64,000 nt of DNA from Gigaspora margarita (GCA_009809945.1 WTPW01000677.1:41483-105482); one strand, 5' to 3'. Positions 11,124 through 23,268 are shown, counted from the stretch's first letter. Numbers and translations: made by a program. Notes: generated from the letters alone by a model not told the origin.

Positions 11124-11366
11124 TTTTATTTTATTTTATTTTTTTTTTTACAGCAATCCTGCCCCAATGTCTTAAAGGAGCATATATTATTATTATACTA
11201 AGGTACTCAACTACTGCTTTTGACCCCTCCTTTTTCTGCACTCGAGGCTCACCCGGCTGCTCTAAGGTGCCCAGATCCAACTGCTACAGTGACCGTTTTC
11301 CTTTTCTCGGGCCTTCAACTCACTGAAGCTGATCCCTTGGATCACTGGATGATAGTTGCTAGCCTG
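11124..11366 (-). mobile_element. SINE-like retroposon, copy 1
   Basis: Non-coding unit of about 240 bp on the minus strand. Its A-rich 3' tail (AAATAAAATAAAATAAA-like) abuts 11124 and its 5' end is near 11366. It is flanked by a 17-bp direct repeat, CATCCAC(A/G)ACATTTATT, at 11107-11123 and 11367-11383, as made by target-primed reverse transcription. It is GC-richer than its surroundings. Its last bases before the tail (GGCAGGATTGCTG) resemble the 3' end of the 13.0-14.1 kb retroposon. No convincing tRNA or 5S promoter boxes could be assigned. Another copy lies at about 31715-31945. Confidence 0.75.
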
Positions 11367-11383
11367 CATCCACGACATTTATT

Positions 11384-12697
11384 ATTGTATAAAAATTAAT
11401 TTTTTTTAATATTATTTTGACTTTTATATATAGCAATGACTAATGATTAAAATGTTTAAAAATTCTTATATACAATTATTGATTGTTGCTATATATAAAA
11501 GTCAAAATAATACTAAGCCAATCGAATTTTTGCAATAATAAACAAAATTCAAAAGATCAAAATACCTTACTCTAAAATTTTCATATAAATCAGTTAATAT
11601 TTCATTAATAAATTTTTATTTTATATTTATATAAAAAAATTACAAATTATTAGCTATATTTATAGATACATAAAATAAAATACTGTACTAATAAAAAGTT
11701 ATCTGATTTATATGAAAATTTTAGAATAAGTGTATTTTATTTTTCTAAATAACTTTAAGGGTAGAGTATAGGTAAATCATTTTTATAATACTAATTATGA
11801 CTCTACTATATAAATTAGAAATCACTTGTACATCACGTGATTTGATTGGCTAGTTTTGTGTTTGTCACCCGCAAAATTTATTCATCACCCGCAAAATTCA
11901 TTAACTTAGTAAGTAAATTTTTAACATACCAACTTAGTTAATATAGTTTTTTTTTTATGTTTTGATAAAACAAGTATTCAAAAACAGGTTTAATGATATT
12001 TTATAATATTATATTTATTTTTTATGTAACTCATCCGTAGTGATTGTGTTGTGTAATCTGATTTACATAGTAGAGTTATAATTAGTATTATAAAAATGAT
12101 CTACCTATACTCTACCCTTAATTATTGCAAAAATGTTAATTTAATTAGTAAAATTATGACTTTTTATATAGTAACTATCTAAGATCATATATAAATATAA
12201 TTGTAAAGAAGTAATTTTATTATTAAAATTGTTCAACAAATTCTAAAAGAAATAATAGTAATTATAAGCCATTTGTGATTATATAGAAGGTTTTTTTAAT
12301 AATAAAACAAATGGTATCAAAATATCATGTGATTGTATAGAGTTTGTAATTGTATAGGAGGTAATTGTAGAGAGGATGACTATAAAAAATAAATATTATG
12401 AAAAGATCAATAATTCAGATTTAAATTAATAAATATATGCTTGTTTATCTAATAGTAACATTTAACAGCATTTTTTTTGAGCTTTAGCTATAAATTTAAA
12501 AATTTTAATTAAATTTAAATTTTTTTATTTTATAAAAAATTTATGATTTGATTGGCTAATCAATATATGATCTTTTTTATATAATAAAATTTACAATTTT
12601 AATTGACTAAACTAATATGTGTGATTAGGATCATTATTTTTTATTTGGAACATTCCTACTTGTAAAAATTGTAGTATAGCAAAAAAATTTGGCATAC
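11384..12697. other. AT-rich intergenic sequence with an inverted segment
   Basis: The segment 11750-11830 (AGGGTAGAGTATAGGTAAAT ... ACTCTACTATATAAAT) is inverted at about 12060-12118, outlining a decayed palindromic element of about 360 bp. No gene is supported. Confidence 0.5.
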
Positions 12698-12706
12698 TAT
12701 AAGGTA

Positions 12707-14464
12707 GGGGTCTTAACTAGGTCAGGTCTGACACGGGTTAGAAAAAACCCAGGTCGGGTCAGACCCGGATCAGATTATATACAATGATCGCAAGTAGTCG
12801 CTACATAGTAAAGTCCAAATTATACTATCTAAATCAATAAAATGTGCTTAAGTAAACTTGTTTGGAAGATCAAAATACATATACTCTAAAATTTCATTCA
12901 AATTAGAGAAATTTTTACTATTTAACTTTTAAGTTTTACGTTCGTTAAACATATTTTTTAAAAAGATTCTAATTTTTTGTATTGAACGTAAAAATTAAAA
13001 ATCAAATAATAAAACTTCTCTGATTTGATAGATTATAATCACTTTTTCTGACGATCACTTGGACCAAATCTCCGACAGAAGAAAAACAAAAAGTTTTATG
13101 TTAGAGCGTTGCCTGTACTTTTGTACAGTAGGCTAACACATGTATATAGTTTTTAGAAAGGTCAACTTACTCCTGGAAGGGACTCCTTTCTTATATTCGG
13201 CATGCAAGCCAGAAGCAGCGCTGTATGAGATATTTCTAATGAGATATTTGGCTGGTGTTGATGCCCTTGTACAGGAAATTTTGGTAGAGATGATGAACGT
13301 CTTTGTCGACGAAGTATCTTGTGGTAAAACAAAGGGGAATAACAAAAAAATGAGTTTTATCTTTTCAAACTCTCTCTCAAGATTGTTATCAAGTCTCGTC
13401 TCCCGTCCACATGGTTTTTCGAAATTTTGCCAAAAAGTGGGCATTCCAGCTTACCCCTGACAGGAGAACGACAGTGTTTACTGTTTCCAATTTGGGATAT
13501 GCATCTACCGAAAAGGAATTGGCTATTACGGGTGCCACGTAAGCCATGGATCATTCTGGAACCATCAAGAAATTTCTATCACGTGTTGTTCTAGTTAGAC
13601 GTAATTCGTGTGTTTTTTTTTTCTTTTCTCTTTAGTTTATATACATATAGTTCTTTGTTAGAGTTTTATTACTTTAAGCAGTCTATATAATTTTTGTTAT
13701 AACAAGACTGTCTTTCACTTTTTTGTTTTTCTTACCTTTTCTCTTTATGTTTTTTGGTTATACTTTTGGATTTTGCCTAGGTTATGTAGTATTACCCCCT
13801 TTTTTTCTACCCTTTTTTTTCCTTTTTACGTTTGTTTTTTTCGTATAGGAAGGGTTTTTGAACTCTTCTTGTCCTAGAGGCTAGGTAAGGAAGATTAAAA
13901 AAGCAGGCAATCTTGGTATGGCATATAACAGCCTACCGGTGATACTTGGGATAAAATTTCTAGCTAAATAGAAAACTTGAGTTGAGGTAAACAGTTCGTC
14001 ATGGCGGATCGCAATGGGCATTTATGCTTGGTGAATTTTTGTTAAATAGAACATGGTAGTGCATTGATGACAGAAGATTTTTCTTTTGCATAATTGTACA
14101 TTGTTCATTAATAAACAAAGATAGGATTGCTGGAAAAAAAAAAAAATAAAAATAAAACTTCTCTGATTTGGATAAAAATTTTAGAGTATATGCATTTTAA
14201 TCTTCCAAACAAGTTTACTTAAGCAGGTTTTATCGATTTATATAGTAAAATTTAGACTTTACTATATAGTGACTATTATTGACCCAGGTTCAACTCAGGT
14301 TGGGTTGGGTTGGATCAGACCCAGGTTGGGTTTGACCTAAGGTGGGTCAGACCCAGGTCGGGTTTGACATAAGTCAGGTCAGACCTGGGTTGGATTTTGA
14401 CCCAAGTGGGTCTAACCCGAGTCAGGCCCAAACTTGACCCAACTCGACCCACTAAGACCCCTAT
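12707..14464. mobile_element. Mutator-like element D (9-bp target duplication), host of nested insertions
   Basis: Ends GGGGTCTTAACTAGG (left) and ATAGGGGTCTTAGTGG (right, reverse complement), flanked by the 9-bp repeat TATAAGGTA at 12698-12706 and 14465-14473. The ends carry many degenerate GGGTCAGACC / GGTTGGGTTTGACC units. It encloses an inverted pair (about 12785-12920 and 14180-14280), and inside that the retroposon at 13031-14144. A 9-bp duplication fits the Mutator superfamily. Confidence 0.7.
13031..14144 (+). mobile_element. Poly(A)-tailed retroposon (non-LTR-like)
   Basis: A 1.1-kb insertion of clearly different, less A-rich composition. It ends in an A-run followed by AATAAAAATAAAAC and is flanked by a direct repeat of about 20 nt (AATAAAACTTCTCTGATTTG) at about 13009-13028 and 14148-14170. 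The joined flanks restore the host arm. A 106-codon ORF at 13140-13460 and shifted frames after it show no recognised domain. Segments such as TTTTGCCAAAAAGTGG, CAGTGTTTACT and CTTGTCCTAGAGGCTAGGTA recur in the element at about 28840-29760 (opposite strand), so this is a repeat family and not a one-off processed gene. The tail-proximal AGGATTGCTG is shared with the SINE-like copies. Confidence 0.65.
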
Positions 14465-14473
14465 TATAAGGTA

Positions 14474-16876
14474 TCAATTTTCATGCCAGGATACTATTCT
14501 GGCATGCCAATACTACACTATCATATCAACTTATCCAAACTCCAAATAGTCACAAAGCCCAATATTTTCAAACAATCTTGTTCATATTTTATGTTTATTA
14601 ACTATCCATTATTCTAAAATTTCTCAACAATAGAGATATATATATATTGATTATATGTAAGTGGCATACATTATAACTATTTTCTTTTAAGGCATGCATG
14701 CTACTCTTGGCATACCCATGACTGCTATGCCACACTCTCTAGTTGACACCCTACCCTTAAAAAAAGATCAATTCAAAAATATAATATATAAAACCAAAAA
14801 GAATGATTCAAGTATAATTAAAAAAAATAAACCGTGTAATATTAAAAAACCTACTTAAATTATTAATATTAGAGGTCTGATCTGATAAATGTTATATTCA
14901 AATATTCACTGAATGTTTGAATATTTGAATATATAAAATTTTCACCAAATGAATATTTGAATATTTAAAAATTTTACTAAATAAATTCATTGAATATTCA
15001 TTGAATATATATATATTAAAAGTAGCAAATTTTGATATTAATAATCAAATATGATTGGATAATGAATTCTAATTGGTTAAAAAAATATATATAACTAATT
15101 TTTTTATATATTAAATACAAATTTTTTGAATATATATAAACTTTAAAATATTATAACCTTTATAATTATAAATTAAATAAATATTTACTTCAACAAATTG
15201 TAGCTTTGAATTCAAATAACAAATCTCTTAAAGAGATTTTTGTTAAATTTATTTGTTTTTAAGTTATGCTACTTTATATTTTATATATAAATATTAGATT
15301 TTTTTTAACATTTAGTACTATTTATTTAATATTCAATGGATATTTAGTAAATATTTATTGAATATTTTTAAAAATTTTAAATGAATATTTGAATATTAAA
15401 AAGATTGATATATGAAACCTTATTTTTTGAATGAGTAAGACCTCTAATTAATATTGTATACCAGAATAAATTTACATAAATTCATGAATCAACTTAAGTT
15501 GATTCTAAATATACTTAAGTTAAAACGAAATTTTAAATCTACTCAAATCGGTAAATAACTTAATATAGATTCTGAATCTACTTAGCATATATTTTTAATT
15601 TTGAAATTAAAAGCATTTGAATCAATTTATATAACAATATACAGTACTTCAAAGTTTACTTGTATATGGGGTTTTGCCTTGAAAATGACCCAATAGCTAC
15701 ACTTGAGATCCAAACAACCCAAATTTGACTGATTTTAGATGATCTTTACAAAACTTTTTATTGTCCCATACAAAAAATATTTATTAGCTATATTGATCAC
15801 TCCTATTCAATTTTGATTTAGGAACTTCAAACCCCTATTTTCAAGACAAAAACCCAATATACACATCATATTATCAAGCATGATTGTTAGTATAATAGCT
15901 ACTTCGCAAGATAACTATGCCTTTTTATCTTTGTAGTAATTTTTTTATATTTACCTTTACAACTACATTTTATATTACCTATTTGTAATATTGATTGTGT
16001 GATTTCAGGAATCTGATTTGTTTCTGATTCAGTAATATTGTTCTTTAAAATTTTAACAAACAAATGCGGAATATAATAATATTGTTGAATGATCTAAATT
16101 AAAAAAAATTGTTTTTTTTTAATTTAAAATTTTAAATTTAATTAACATACCATATCCCATACTTTTAAAGCACCTAAAAATCTTGATCAACTGGACATAT
16201 TGGTAAATTTGATTCAATTTTAATCAATTGCAACACAGAATTTGTTAATGTTCCAAAATTTTTAAACTAATATTTTTGGATCAATAATGATCTTTTGCAG
16301 TTCCGATAGTTGCATTTGTAAAACTTTAATGCTATCTTTTTGTTAATGAAAGTTTTACTATATTGATTAGCAAACTTGTCATCAAAAAATTTGTTAAGTA
16401 AATTTTCACATGCATTATAGAATAAAAATGAATACAGTATTCTTGCAAATCAGATTTTATAAATTAAAAAGATTTGCATATTTTTTTTTTTACTTTTCAT
16501 AAAAGTATTTTTAGTGATTTGACTAGGGTTGTTGGTGGTGACGCCAATGGTACATAAGATTGATAGTGCACCTAGCATGCCAATACAGGGGATAGTGCAA
16601 AGGTGGTGAGCCAATTATATTTAAGTTAACTTCATATTAGACTAACACGAAAATTTCTAAACACAAGGCCAGCCTAAAGACAATCTAAAAATGTGTACCA
16701 GGTTGTACTTTGGACGATCTTGTTATGATTATTAATTTTTTTATTTATGTTATACTTTTTTTGGAAGCCTTTTTGTATGCTTTGCCTATTTTATTGACTA
16801 ATAGAATTTTTGATCACTCGATTCTTTATTTTTCTTTGTTTTGCTATATATATAACTGTTGATACAATAGCGTACC
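14474..16876. other. AT-rich intergenic sequence
   Basis: No supported gene. 14890-15410 has repeated GAATATTTGAATAT-type palindromes. 15480-15600 carries a dispersed motif (CTTAAGTTGATTCTAAAT) also seen at about 18250-18350 and 63395-63515. 15655-15860 resembles an inner portion of element X (GGGGTTTTGCCTTGAAAATG; AACTTCAAACCCCTATTTTC). Confidence 0.5.
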
Positions 16877-16884
16877 CTCAAAAG

Positions 16885-17626
16885 TAGAGTTTGGGGCACA
16901 GGTAAAAAATTTAGCATGCCTATATGGGCATACCATTAGGTCGAGGCATGCCCTTCATGCCCATGGGCATGCCCATTTAAGTTCATGTGATTACAATCTG
17001 TCATTAGCCAATCACATAACGTAAATTACAGGATTTGCATCAATAGAATTCTTTTTTTGTTCAAACTTTGCTTTAAAGTATTACTATAACTTATAATTTT
17101 AAGTTTAAAATTTTATTCTATATTACATTTTGCACAAAATCATATGATAAATAAAATTCATGTAAGAGTATATTTTAAAGCTCAATATATAACTTGATCA
17201 TGATATTGAATTGGCCAATCAGATTAGAAGTTTATAGACTATAATATAGAAGATCAATAGAAAACAAGCAAATATTTTCTAAGTTTTTAAATTAGTCAAA
17301 ATACCTTAACAATTATCAAATAAACCTTTTTTTATTCTAAATCTATATAGTTATAAAATTAAAATTAAAACCAAAAAAAATTATTAAATTTGGTTTGATA
17401 ATTGCTAAGATATTTAAATCAAAATTTTAAAAAAAGTTATTAAAAATAATTTGCCTGTTTTCTATTAACTTCACCCCATATATTTTTATTGAGTAAGGTT
17501 TTTATATGTTAGGGTTAGGTTGGGGTTAAGTATGGGCATGCCTTTTGGCCATATGGCATGCCCATAGGCGTGCCCTATGGGCATGCCCTAAAGGGCATGC
17601 CCCATGCCCCTGTGTCCCGAACCCTA
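16885..17626. mobile_element. hAT-like MITE K (8-bp target duplication)
   Basis: Ends TAGAGTTTGGGGCACAGG and, from the right, TAGGGTTCGGGACACAGG, with the 8-bp direct repeat CTCAAAAG at 16877-16884 and 17627-17634. An 8-bp duplication with TA(A/G)(A/G)G-type ends is typical of hAT elements. Both subterminal regions carry multiple GGGCATGCC palindromes (about 16914-16975 and 17525-17605), a layout expected of transposase binding sites. A family-L insertion lies inside at about 17237-17477. Confidence 0.8.
17237..17477. mobile_element. MITE family L, copy 1, nested in K
   Basis: Ends GATCAATAGAAAACAAGCAA and, from the right, GGGGTGAAGTTAATAGAAAA. The internal inverted arms TTAACAATTATCAAA / TTTGATAATTGCTAAG match the copy at 43237-43485. 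The left terminus is eroded, so no target duplication can be read. Confidence 0.65.
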
Positions 17627-17634
17627 CTCAAAAG

Positions 17635-18520
17635 CAATTTTTGGCCTTAACTGAGATGGTTCGGTTAGTTACATGGAAGTCTTTTTATCTTTCCTAAAAT
17701 TCACTCAACCAATTTAAGATGCCTTCTTTGCCATTAGGACACATATAAATTCCAATATTTACATTTCAAATATAACAATTGGTTTAAGATAGTTATAATT
17801 TTTATTTATGAATGTAATTTTATGAAATACTGTAATTTGTCAAAATAGAATAGGTATATCATATATGATAAAAGTATAAAAAGCGCAATAAAGAAAAAAA
17901 AATCGCTGCCAAAAAGAAAACGAAATGAGAATCAAAGTTTAATAAAATAAAAGGTTCACTTTACAATTACTGCATTATTAATGTTAATCAGTATTGTTAT
18001 CCTTTCTTTTTTTTTTATCAGATCAATAAGAAATATCTATTTAAAAAACAATACTAATCTGCTATCGCTATATTTTAACCCATACGTAATAATAATAACC
18101 ACTAAATTGATATAGTACGAATTTAAATTAGGTATTTTATACCCATGATTGATATCGGTAACTGATTTGATTCGATTTTCATACTATCACAAGATCATAT
18201 CGACATCACCTTTAAAGAGTAAAATGTCCGAGAATACCCGAAGCAGAAGTAATCCACTTAAGTGGATTCGAATTCTCTAGCAAACTGAGTCGGTTTAGAA
18301 TTCCATTTCAACTTAAGTTGATTCTGAATCCACAAAAATTCCATTTCGACTTACAACATTAACATCATTAATAATATGAATTACGTATTATTTTTAATAA
18401 TCAAGAATCGCCCAAGTCATTTTTTCAATCAGTGAAAATTGAAAAATGACAACTGTAAAGTACTGACTCTGTGATTAGTACCCGGAGCAATTCATATTAT
18501 ATCCGAAGAATAGTGTCTTT
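17635..18520. other. Intergenic sequence
   Basis: No supported gene. Contains CCACTTAAGTGGATTCGAAT and ACTTAAGTTGATTCTGAATC near 18250-18340, part of a dispersed palindromic family. Confidence 0.5.
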
Positions 18521-18898
18521 GTGCTTTAGAAGATACCCAGTTGGTGTAAAACCATTGAAAACTCAAATTGAAATAAAAAATGCTCTTCAGATACATCTCA
18601 ACCAGTGTTAAAGATTTAATGTTCCCAGTGTTCCGGAAACATTTAAAAAAATTTAGGAACGCTAAATTTAACATTTATGTTCCCTTTTAAGAACAAACTG
18701 GGAATATATAAGTTGTGCTTTAGAAGATACCCAGTTGGTGTAAAACCATTGAAAACTCAAAATTGAAATCAAAAATGCTCTTCAGATACATCTCAACCAG
18801 TGTTAAAGATTTAATGTTCCCAGTGTTCCCGGAAACATTAAAAAAAATTTAGGAACACTAAATTTAAAATTTATGAATTTATGTTCCCTTTTAGGATC
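18521..18898. repeat. Two-copy tandem duplication, period 194 bp
   Basis: Unit 1 starts at 18521 and unit 2 at 18715, both with GTGCTTTAGAAGATACCCAG. They are nearly identical, differing by a few single-base changes and indels, so the duplication is young relative to the surrounding decay. The 60-codon minus-strand ORF in unit 1 is not kept open in unit 2. Confidence 0.9.
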
Positions 18899-18929
18899 CC
18901 TATAGTGATAGTTGTTTTGGCATGGCATG

Positions 18930-19125
18930 TCTTTTTTTTTTTTTTTTTTCACTGATTTCAATAGTTGCGATTTCTGTTATATTATTATTGTGATAACTAG
19001 TTGATTAATTGTAATCGACCAGTTGATAATAAATCGATTAGTTGTTTGAATTTTTTTTAAATCGATTAGAGTTGAAAGTTGCCAACTAGCTGGTTTTTCA
19101 ATTAACGATTTGGAACATTACGTTG
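18930..19125. repeat. Dispersed repeat family N, copy 1
   Basis: CAACTAGCTGGTTTTTCAAT, TAACGATTTGGAACATTA and repeated ATCGATTAGTTG match, in reverse complement, the segments at about 55950-56060 and 57060-57130, and the degenerate copy at about 44010-44115. Confidence 0.5.
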
Positions 19126-19829
19126 GTTTATCATTATTTAAATACTGTAGATAAACAAATCTCCGTTTTCCCTTGGCGTCACTTATACTACATATACTTT
19201 TGTTTTACATATGGGATTAAATCGACAAAAAATAGTATAATAAATTATAAGAAAATATAAACTTTAAGGAGCTACAGTATACTATACTACAAATTTTTAT
19301 TAATATAACTGCTTTTTGTGTTTTAAGTAAAAAATGATTCAGATCTTATTTTAAATTGATTTGTATAAAAAAAAGGTTTTTTGAAAAATTGTCAATTTAC
19401 CCCTTTTTGCAGCATCAAACCCATATTGTACTTCGCACGTGTTCTTCAAAAGGACAGAACCATTCTTTCAATATTATATGAAACAAAGTAAAATCAATTT
19501 GTGTTAATGTTTATCGTTATCGGGCTTCGAGGACAATCTCTTAAACTTGAATATCGCAATTTGATATAATATTGATACTTAAGATAAAGTTGACTTTGAT
19601 TGAAAGTAGTAACGAATAATAATACAATATAGTGTGATAAAAAATTATGCTATGAGTAGAGTATCTATTCAAAAATATAGTCACATAAATAATCAAGATT
19701 TGATCAAAAGCCTCGAAGCCATATAACGGTAGACACTAAACCATATTGTAAATTCCGATTTTATTGAAAATTGAAAAAGTACGTCATTAACAGTTTTTTG
19801 CAGTCAACTTTAACTTAGGCTGTTCGAAA

Positions 19830-20070
19830 TTACAATTTCGTTTAACGTTCTCCCCCACCAGCTCTAAGAGCTCCCCCCTAGAATTAAACAGGCCAATCAG
19901 AACGCTCATCTCGTCTTAGGATTTCAATAAGTCACGTGCTCATAAGTCGACCAATAATAATGTGTTTATTTTTTGCAATTTTAATATGTTTGTTTAATTT
20001 GACCCCCCTCCCCCCACCACGCTTAAGCTTCTTAAGGGAACGTTAAACGAAATTATAAATTCAAATGGCC
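19830..20070. mobile_element. Short inverted-repeat element upstream of the protease gene
   Basis: TACAATTTCGTTTAACGTTC at the left end is answered by GAACGTTAAACGAAATTATA at the right, both followed inward by C-runs. The interior is GC-richer and includes TCACGTGCTCAT. No target duplication could be assigned. It ends about 500 bp upstream of the protease start and could affect its promoter. Confidence 0.6.
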
Positions 20071-20506
20071 TTAATATAAATTTGAAAAAAAAAGACCTTG
20101 TTATATCACTGAGCATGTATGTACGTACCTCGCGCGAGATTGCAGAATCATCACACCCGAGATTTCTCGTGACTTGTGTCATATTTCGTGCGAGATAGAT
20201 TATTTGATCAGAATATTTTAATGATCAATGATTACCAAATGTATACGTTTTCTAGAGTGAACTTTTGTCACATGGATCACGAGAATCGCGCGATATGATC
20301 TTGCGTGTGGCATGTGAAATGTATGCTAAGTTCATCTCTAATTTAAATCTTATTTTATTTATATACTGTTGCTCTCTTTTTCGAAGGATGTCATAATTTT
20401 GATTTACACGGATGATCGAACATCCCAATTGAGTGAGATACTAAAAATACCCTTTAAATAAGGAACTTTCTATCGCTATCATAATCATAAATACTCCATT
20501 TTTTCA

Positions 20507-20550
20507 GCAACAACAACAACAACAACAATAATAATAATAATAATAATAAC
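20507..20550 (+). repeat. (CAA)n(TAA)n microsatellite
   Basis: CAACAACAACAACAACAATA followed by TAA repeats, immediately upstream of the protease start codon and probably in its 5' leader. Confidence 0.85.
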
Positions 20551-20587
20551 TATCAATAATATGTTTTTTTTTTCAACAAACAAGCCA

Positions 20588-21838
20588 ATGAAATATGAAA
20601 GAAATCTACTTTTTATTTTATTACTTATGTTTATAGTGCAAAACTATTTAATAGTCCGTGGTCAAAGCCAGAATGAACCATTAGCGAAATTGTGGAATAT
20701 AAGTGATTACCAAATACCTGATGCATTATAGAGGGAAGAGAATTTAATTACAGTGGATGAAATCCTAAAGCCATTCATAGACGATTTTAATTTTGGTGGA
20801 ACTTACATAGATTTCTCATCGAATATGGTATTTGTCAAAACAATAAACTTCACTAGAGCCAGTGAAATAATAAATTTACCCCAGATAAAACCACACGAAA
20901 ATTTTATAACATTTAAATGGGTATCTAATTCTACAAATCGATTAAAATCTGCAGTTAATGAAATGTTCCTTCTAGCTGATGATCATAACCCACATGCTAT
21001 TTGTGTTTACATTGATGTGATACTTAATAATGTCGTCATTGCTTCATTTTTTAATGAAGCTAAAAAAAATACTCCATTTTTTGATTCTGTCAAAATATAT
21101 TATCCGATTTTTGAATTTTATGATTCTAACGAAGAAATATTTAGTAATACTTCTAGACTAAATAACAAGAAGCCCAAAAAGAGCAACATAGGAAATGTCA
21201 TCTTAGCTGGAGATGGTTTAGATTATGAGGATAATGAAATTGGTGAAGATGGGACATGCTCATGTGGTTTCTTGGCAAGGAATCGTGCAAATCCAAATAT
21301 AAATTATATTGGAACAGCAGGACATTGTTTTACTAACCAAGATTACTATCTTTTACCATGGAATTCATCCACAAGAGAAAATTTAGAGTCAATTGGGCAA
21401 ACAGCATTTGAAGCTACATCTCCACAGGATTTTGGCTTAATCCATATCAGTAATAATGACGTACAACCTAGAGCAGCTATAAGGAATACAAATCCATTAT
21501 TTACGGAGTTACTTATAAAAGATGGTAATGCTGTATCTAGTCATGGCGCTTATTTATGTCTATCTGGATATTCTACGCATGTTACTTGTGGATACATAAA
21601 AGCACTCTTCGGCTTTTATTTTGAAGAAGACTCATTTTCAGAAGATGTGACCGTTGTGAGCGTAAAATCCGCGATTGGTGATAGTGGAGGGCCTATGTTT
21701 CGTTATCAACTAGATTTAAGGCATGTTAGTCTAAATGGTATATCCCTCGGAGGTTACGGTGACAAGTTAACAGTTGTTACAAAACTAGATTTAATTTTGG
21801 ATTTAGAAGGTGTCAATATAGAACTTGTTACTGTTTAA
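20588..21838 (+). pseudogene. Secreted S1-fold serine protease with one in-frame TAG
   Basis: The reading frame runs from ATG 20588 (an in-frame ATG also lies at 20561) to TAA 21836-21838, broken only by TAG at 20729-20731 (codon 48). The start gives a signal peptide (MKYERNLLFILLLMFIVQNY, cleavage plausible near VRGQ), then a propeptide of about 150 residues. The catalytic domain has the chymotrypsin-fold triad: His in GTAGHCF (21323-21325), Asp in QDFGLIH (21428-21430) and Ser in GDSGGP (21683-21685). The short spacing and GTAGHC/GDSGGP context resemble alpha-lytic-type proteases with a prodomain. The TAG lies in PDAL*REEN, where one base change from GAG would give Glu. It could be a true nonsense mutation, a base error, a read-through codon, or part of an unrecognised intron (TTATAG resembles an acceptor, but no good donor lies close). 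All of the domain downstream is intact, so inactivation, if real, is recent. Confidence 0.85.
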
Positions 21839-22611
21839 ATATATTCTATTTAAAATTATTGAAATTTTATTTATTACAGCATGTTACATTTATAATTTGT
21901 CACCAATAATATTTTATTTTTATCACATGATTCACAGTTCATATAAATCGAAGTTCACATTAACAGTCAATAAATATCATATTTTTAAAATAACTATTAC
22001 ATTAGTTAAATCTACATTGGAAACATAATTACATAAATTATGTTGTAAGTAAAAGGAACTAAAATTGATTTGAATTGTAAGATAATAACCATCTAAAATC
22101 TAATATACACTAACTCTAATGCACCCTAATTTTAACCTTAGTCATTTCTGCTTACAATTTATAATTAGCAATGATCTGAAAAAATTTGTTCTGATCATTA
22201 ATTAAAGTTTATACTCGAGTTGCAATCATAAAAGTTAATATAAATAACATAGCAATTGCTAAAACTTTCAATAACTCCTTTTCTTTGCCTGAAATTTATG
22301 TGTTATATATCAAAGCTTACCACCTTTTTCCTAGGGACGGACTGGTTCTGAAAAAACAACTAAAAACTGGTCTTTTTAACCGGTCTCATGGTTAACTGGT
22401 CCCAGTTCTGAGACCATTTAGATCAGTTTTCATAAATACTAATACTAATAAGTACAAAATAATGCTCATGGGTATTATTTTGAAAATTGAATTCTTCAAA
22501 ATAGTTTATATGAGCTCGAATAGTGCCAATTGGCGTTCTGAATTATTGTGCAGTCAAACTCATACAGGGAGAGGATCACCAAAATTTAGGGTCGAAATCA
22601 GTTGAAAATTA
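21839..22611. other. 3' flank and intergenic sequence
   Basis: AT-rich; AATATTTTATTTT-type sequence follows the protease stop. No further gene is supported. Confidence 0.5.
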
Positions 22612-23268
22612 GTGTTCTTAGAGTTCTCATGAGAACACTATTATAAATTTGTGAACAGTACAGTACGGGACAGCATAAACCAACACCCCGCACCAAATTT
22701 GGAAATAAATACTCAATTCTGATTGGCTAATATAATATAATCAATTGTGATTGGTTAAAAATTACATATGAGTTTCTTTTTTTATATATTAAATGCCAAA
22801 TTTTCAATTTCTTAATAAACTTTAAATTAATATAACTTCTTAAAATTAAAATAAATAAAAATCTTTCTTAGCCAAATTGTAGCTTAGGCTTAAAGCTATA
22901 AATTGGCTAAAAATAACATTATTATTTTTAAGTTATATCAATTTTTGTAAAATATATATAAAAGATGTTGGCTTATAGTGTCTCACACTAAAAATATTTT
23001 ACTGTTTACTATTAAAAAATTTTTTGAAAACGGTAAAATAATAATATTGTTCTTATGAAAATATAATTATTAGCTACATAATTTTATGCTAAACCAGAAA
23101 CTTATAAAAATTCATATCTATTTTATATAATTGAGATTTTAATTTGGTAGTATAACTCTATTTTTGGGGTTACACTTTATATTTATACATATCAATAATA
23201 TTATATTCATTTTTTTTTTCTTTTAGTAAGTATAAGCTATTACACTATTCTCATAAGAACAGTGTTTG
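22612..23268. repeat. Probable inverted-repeat element
   Basis: GAGTTCTCATGAGAACACTA near the left end and ACTATTCTCATAAGAACAGT near the right end are inverted relative to each other, and each is partly self-palindromic. The interior is AT-rich with no ORF. Boundaries are approximate. Confidence 0.45.

Noticed and set aside
13140..13460. 106-codon ORF as an independent gene
   Set aside because: Lies in a poly(A)-tailed repeat with a related broken copy at 29 kb; no domain recognised and the opposite frame is equally open.
20753..21838. Reading the protease as a complete gene starting at 20753
   Set aside because: The codon there is GTG, not ATG, and the frame continues upstream to a signal peptide; starting here would lose the secretion signal.
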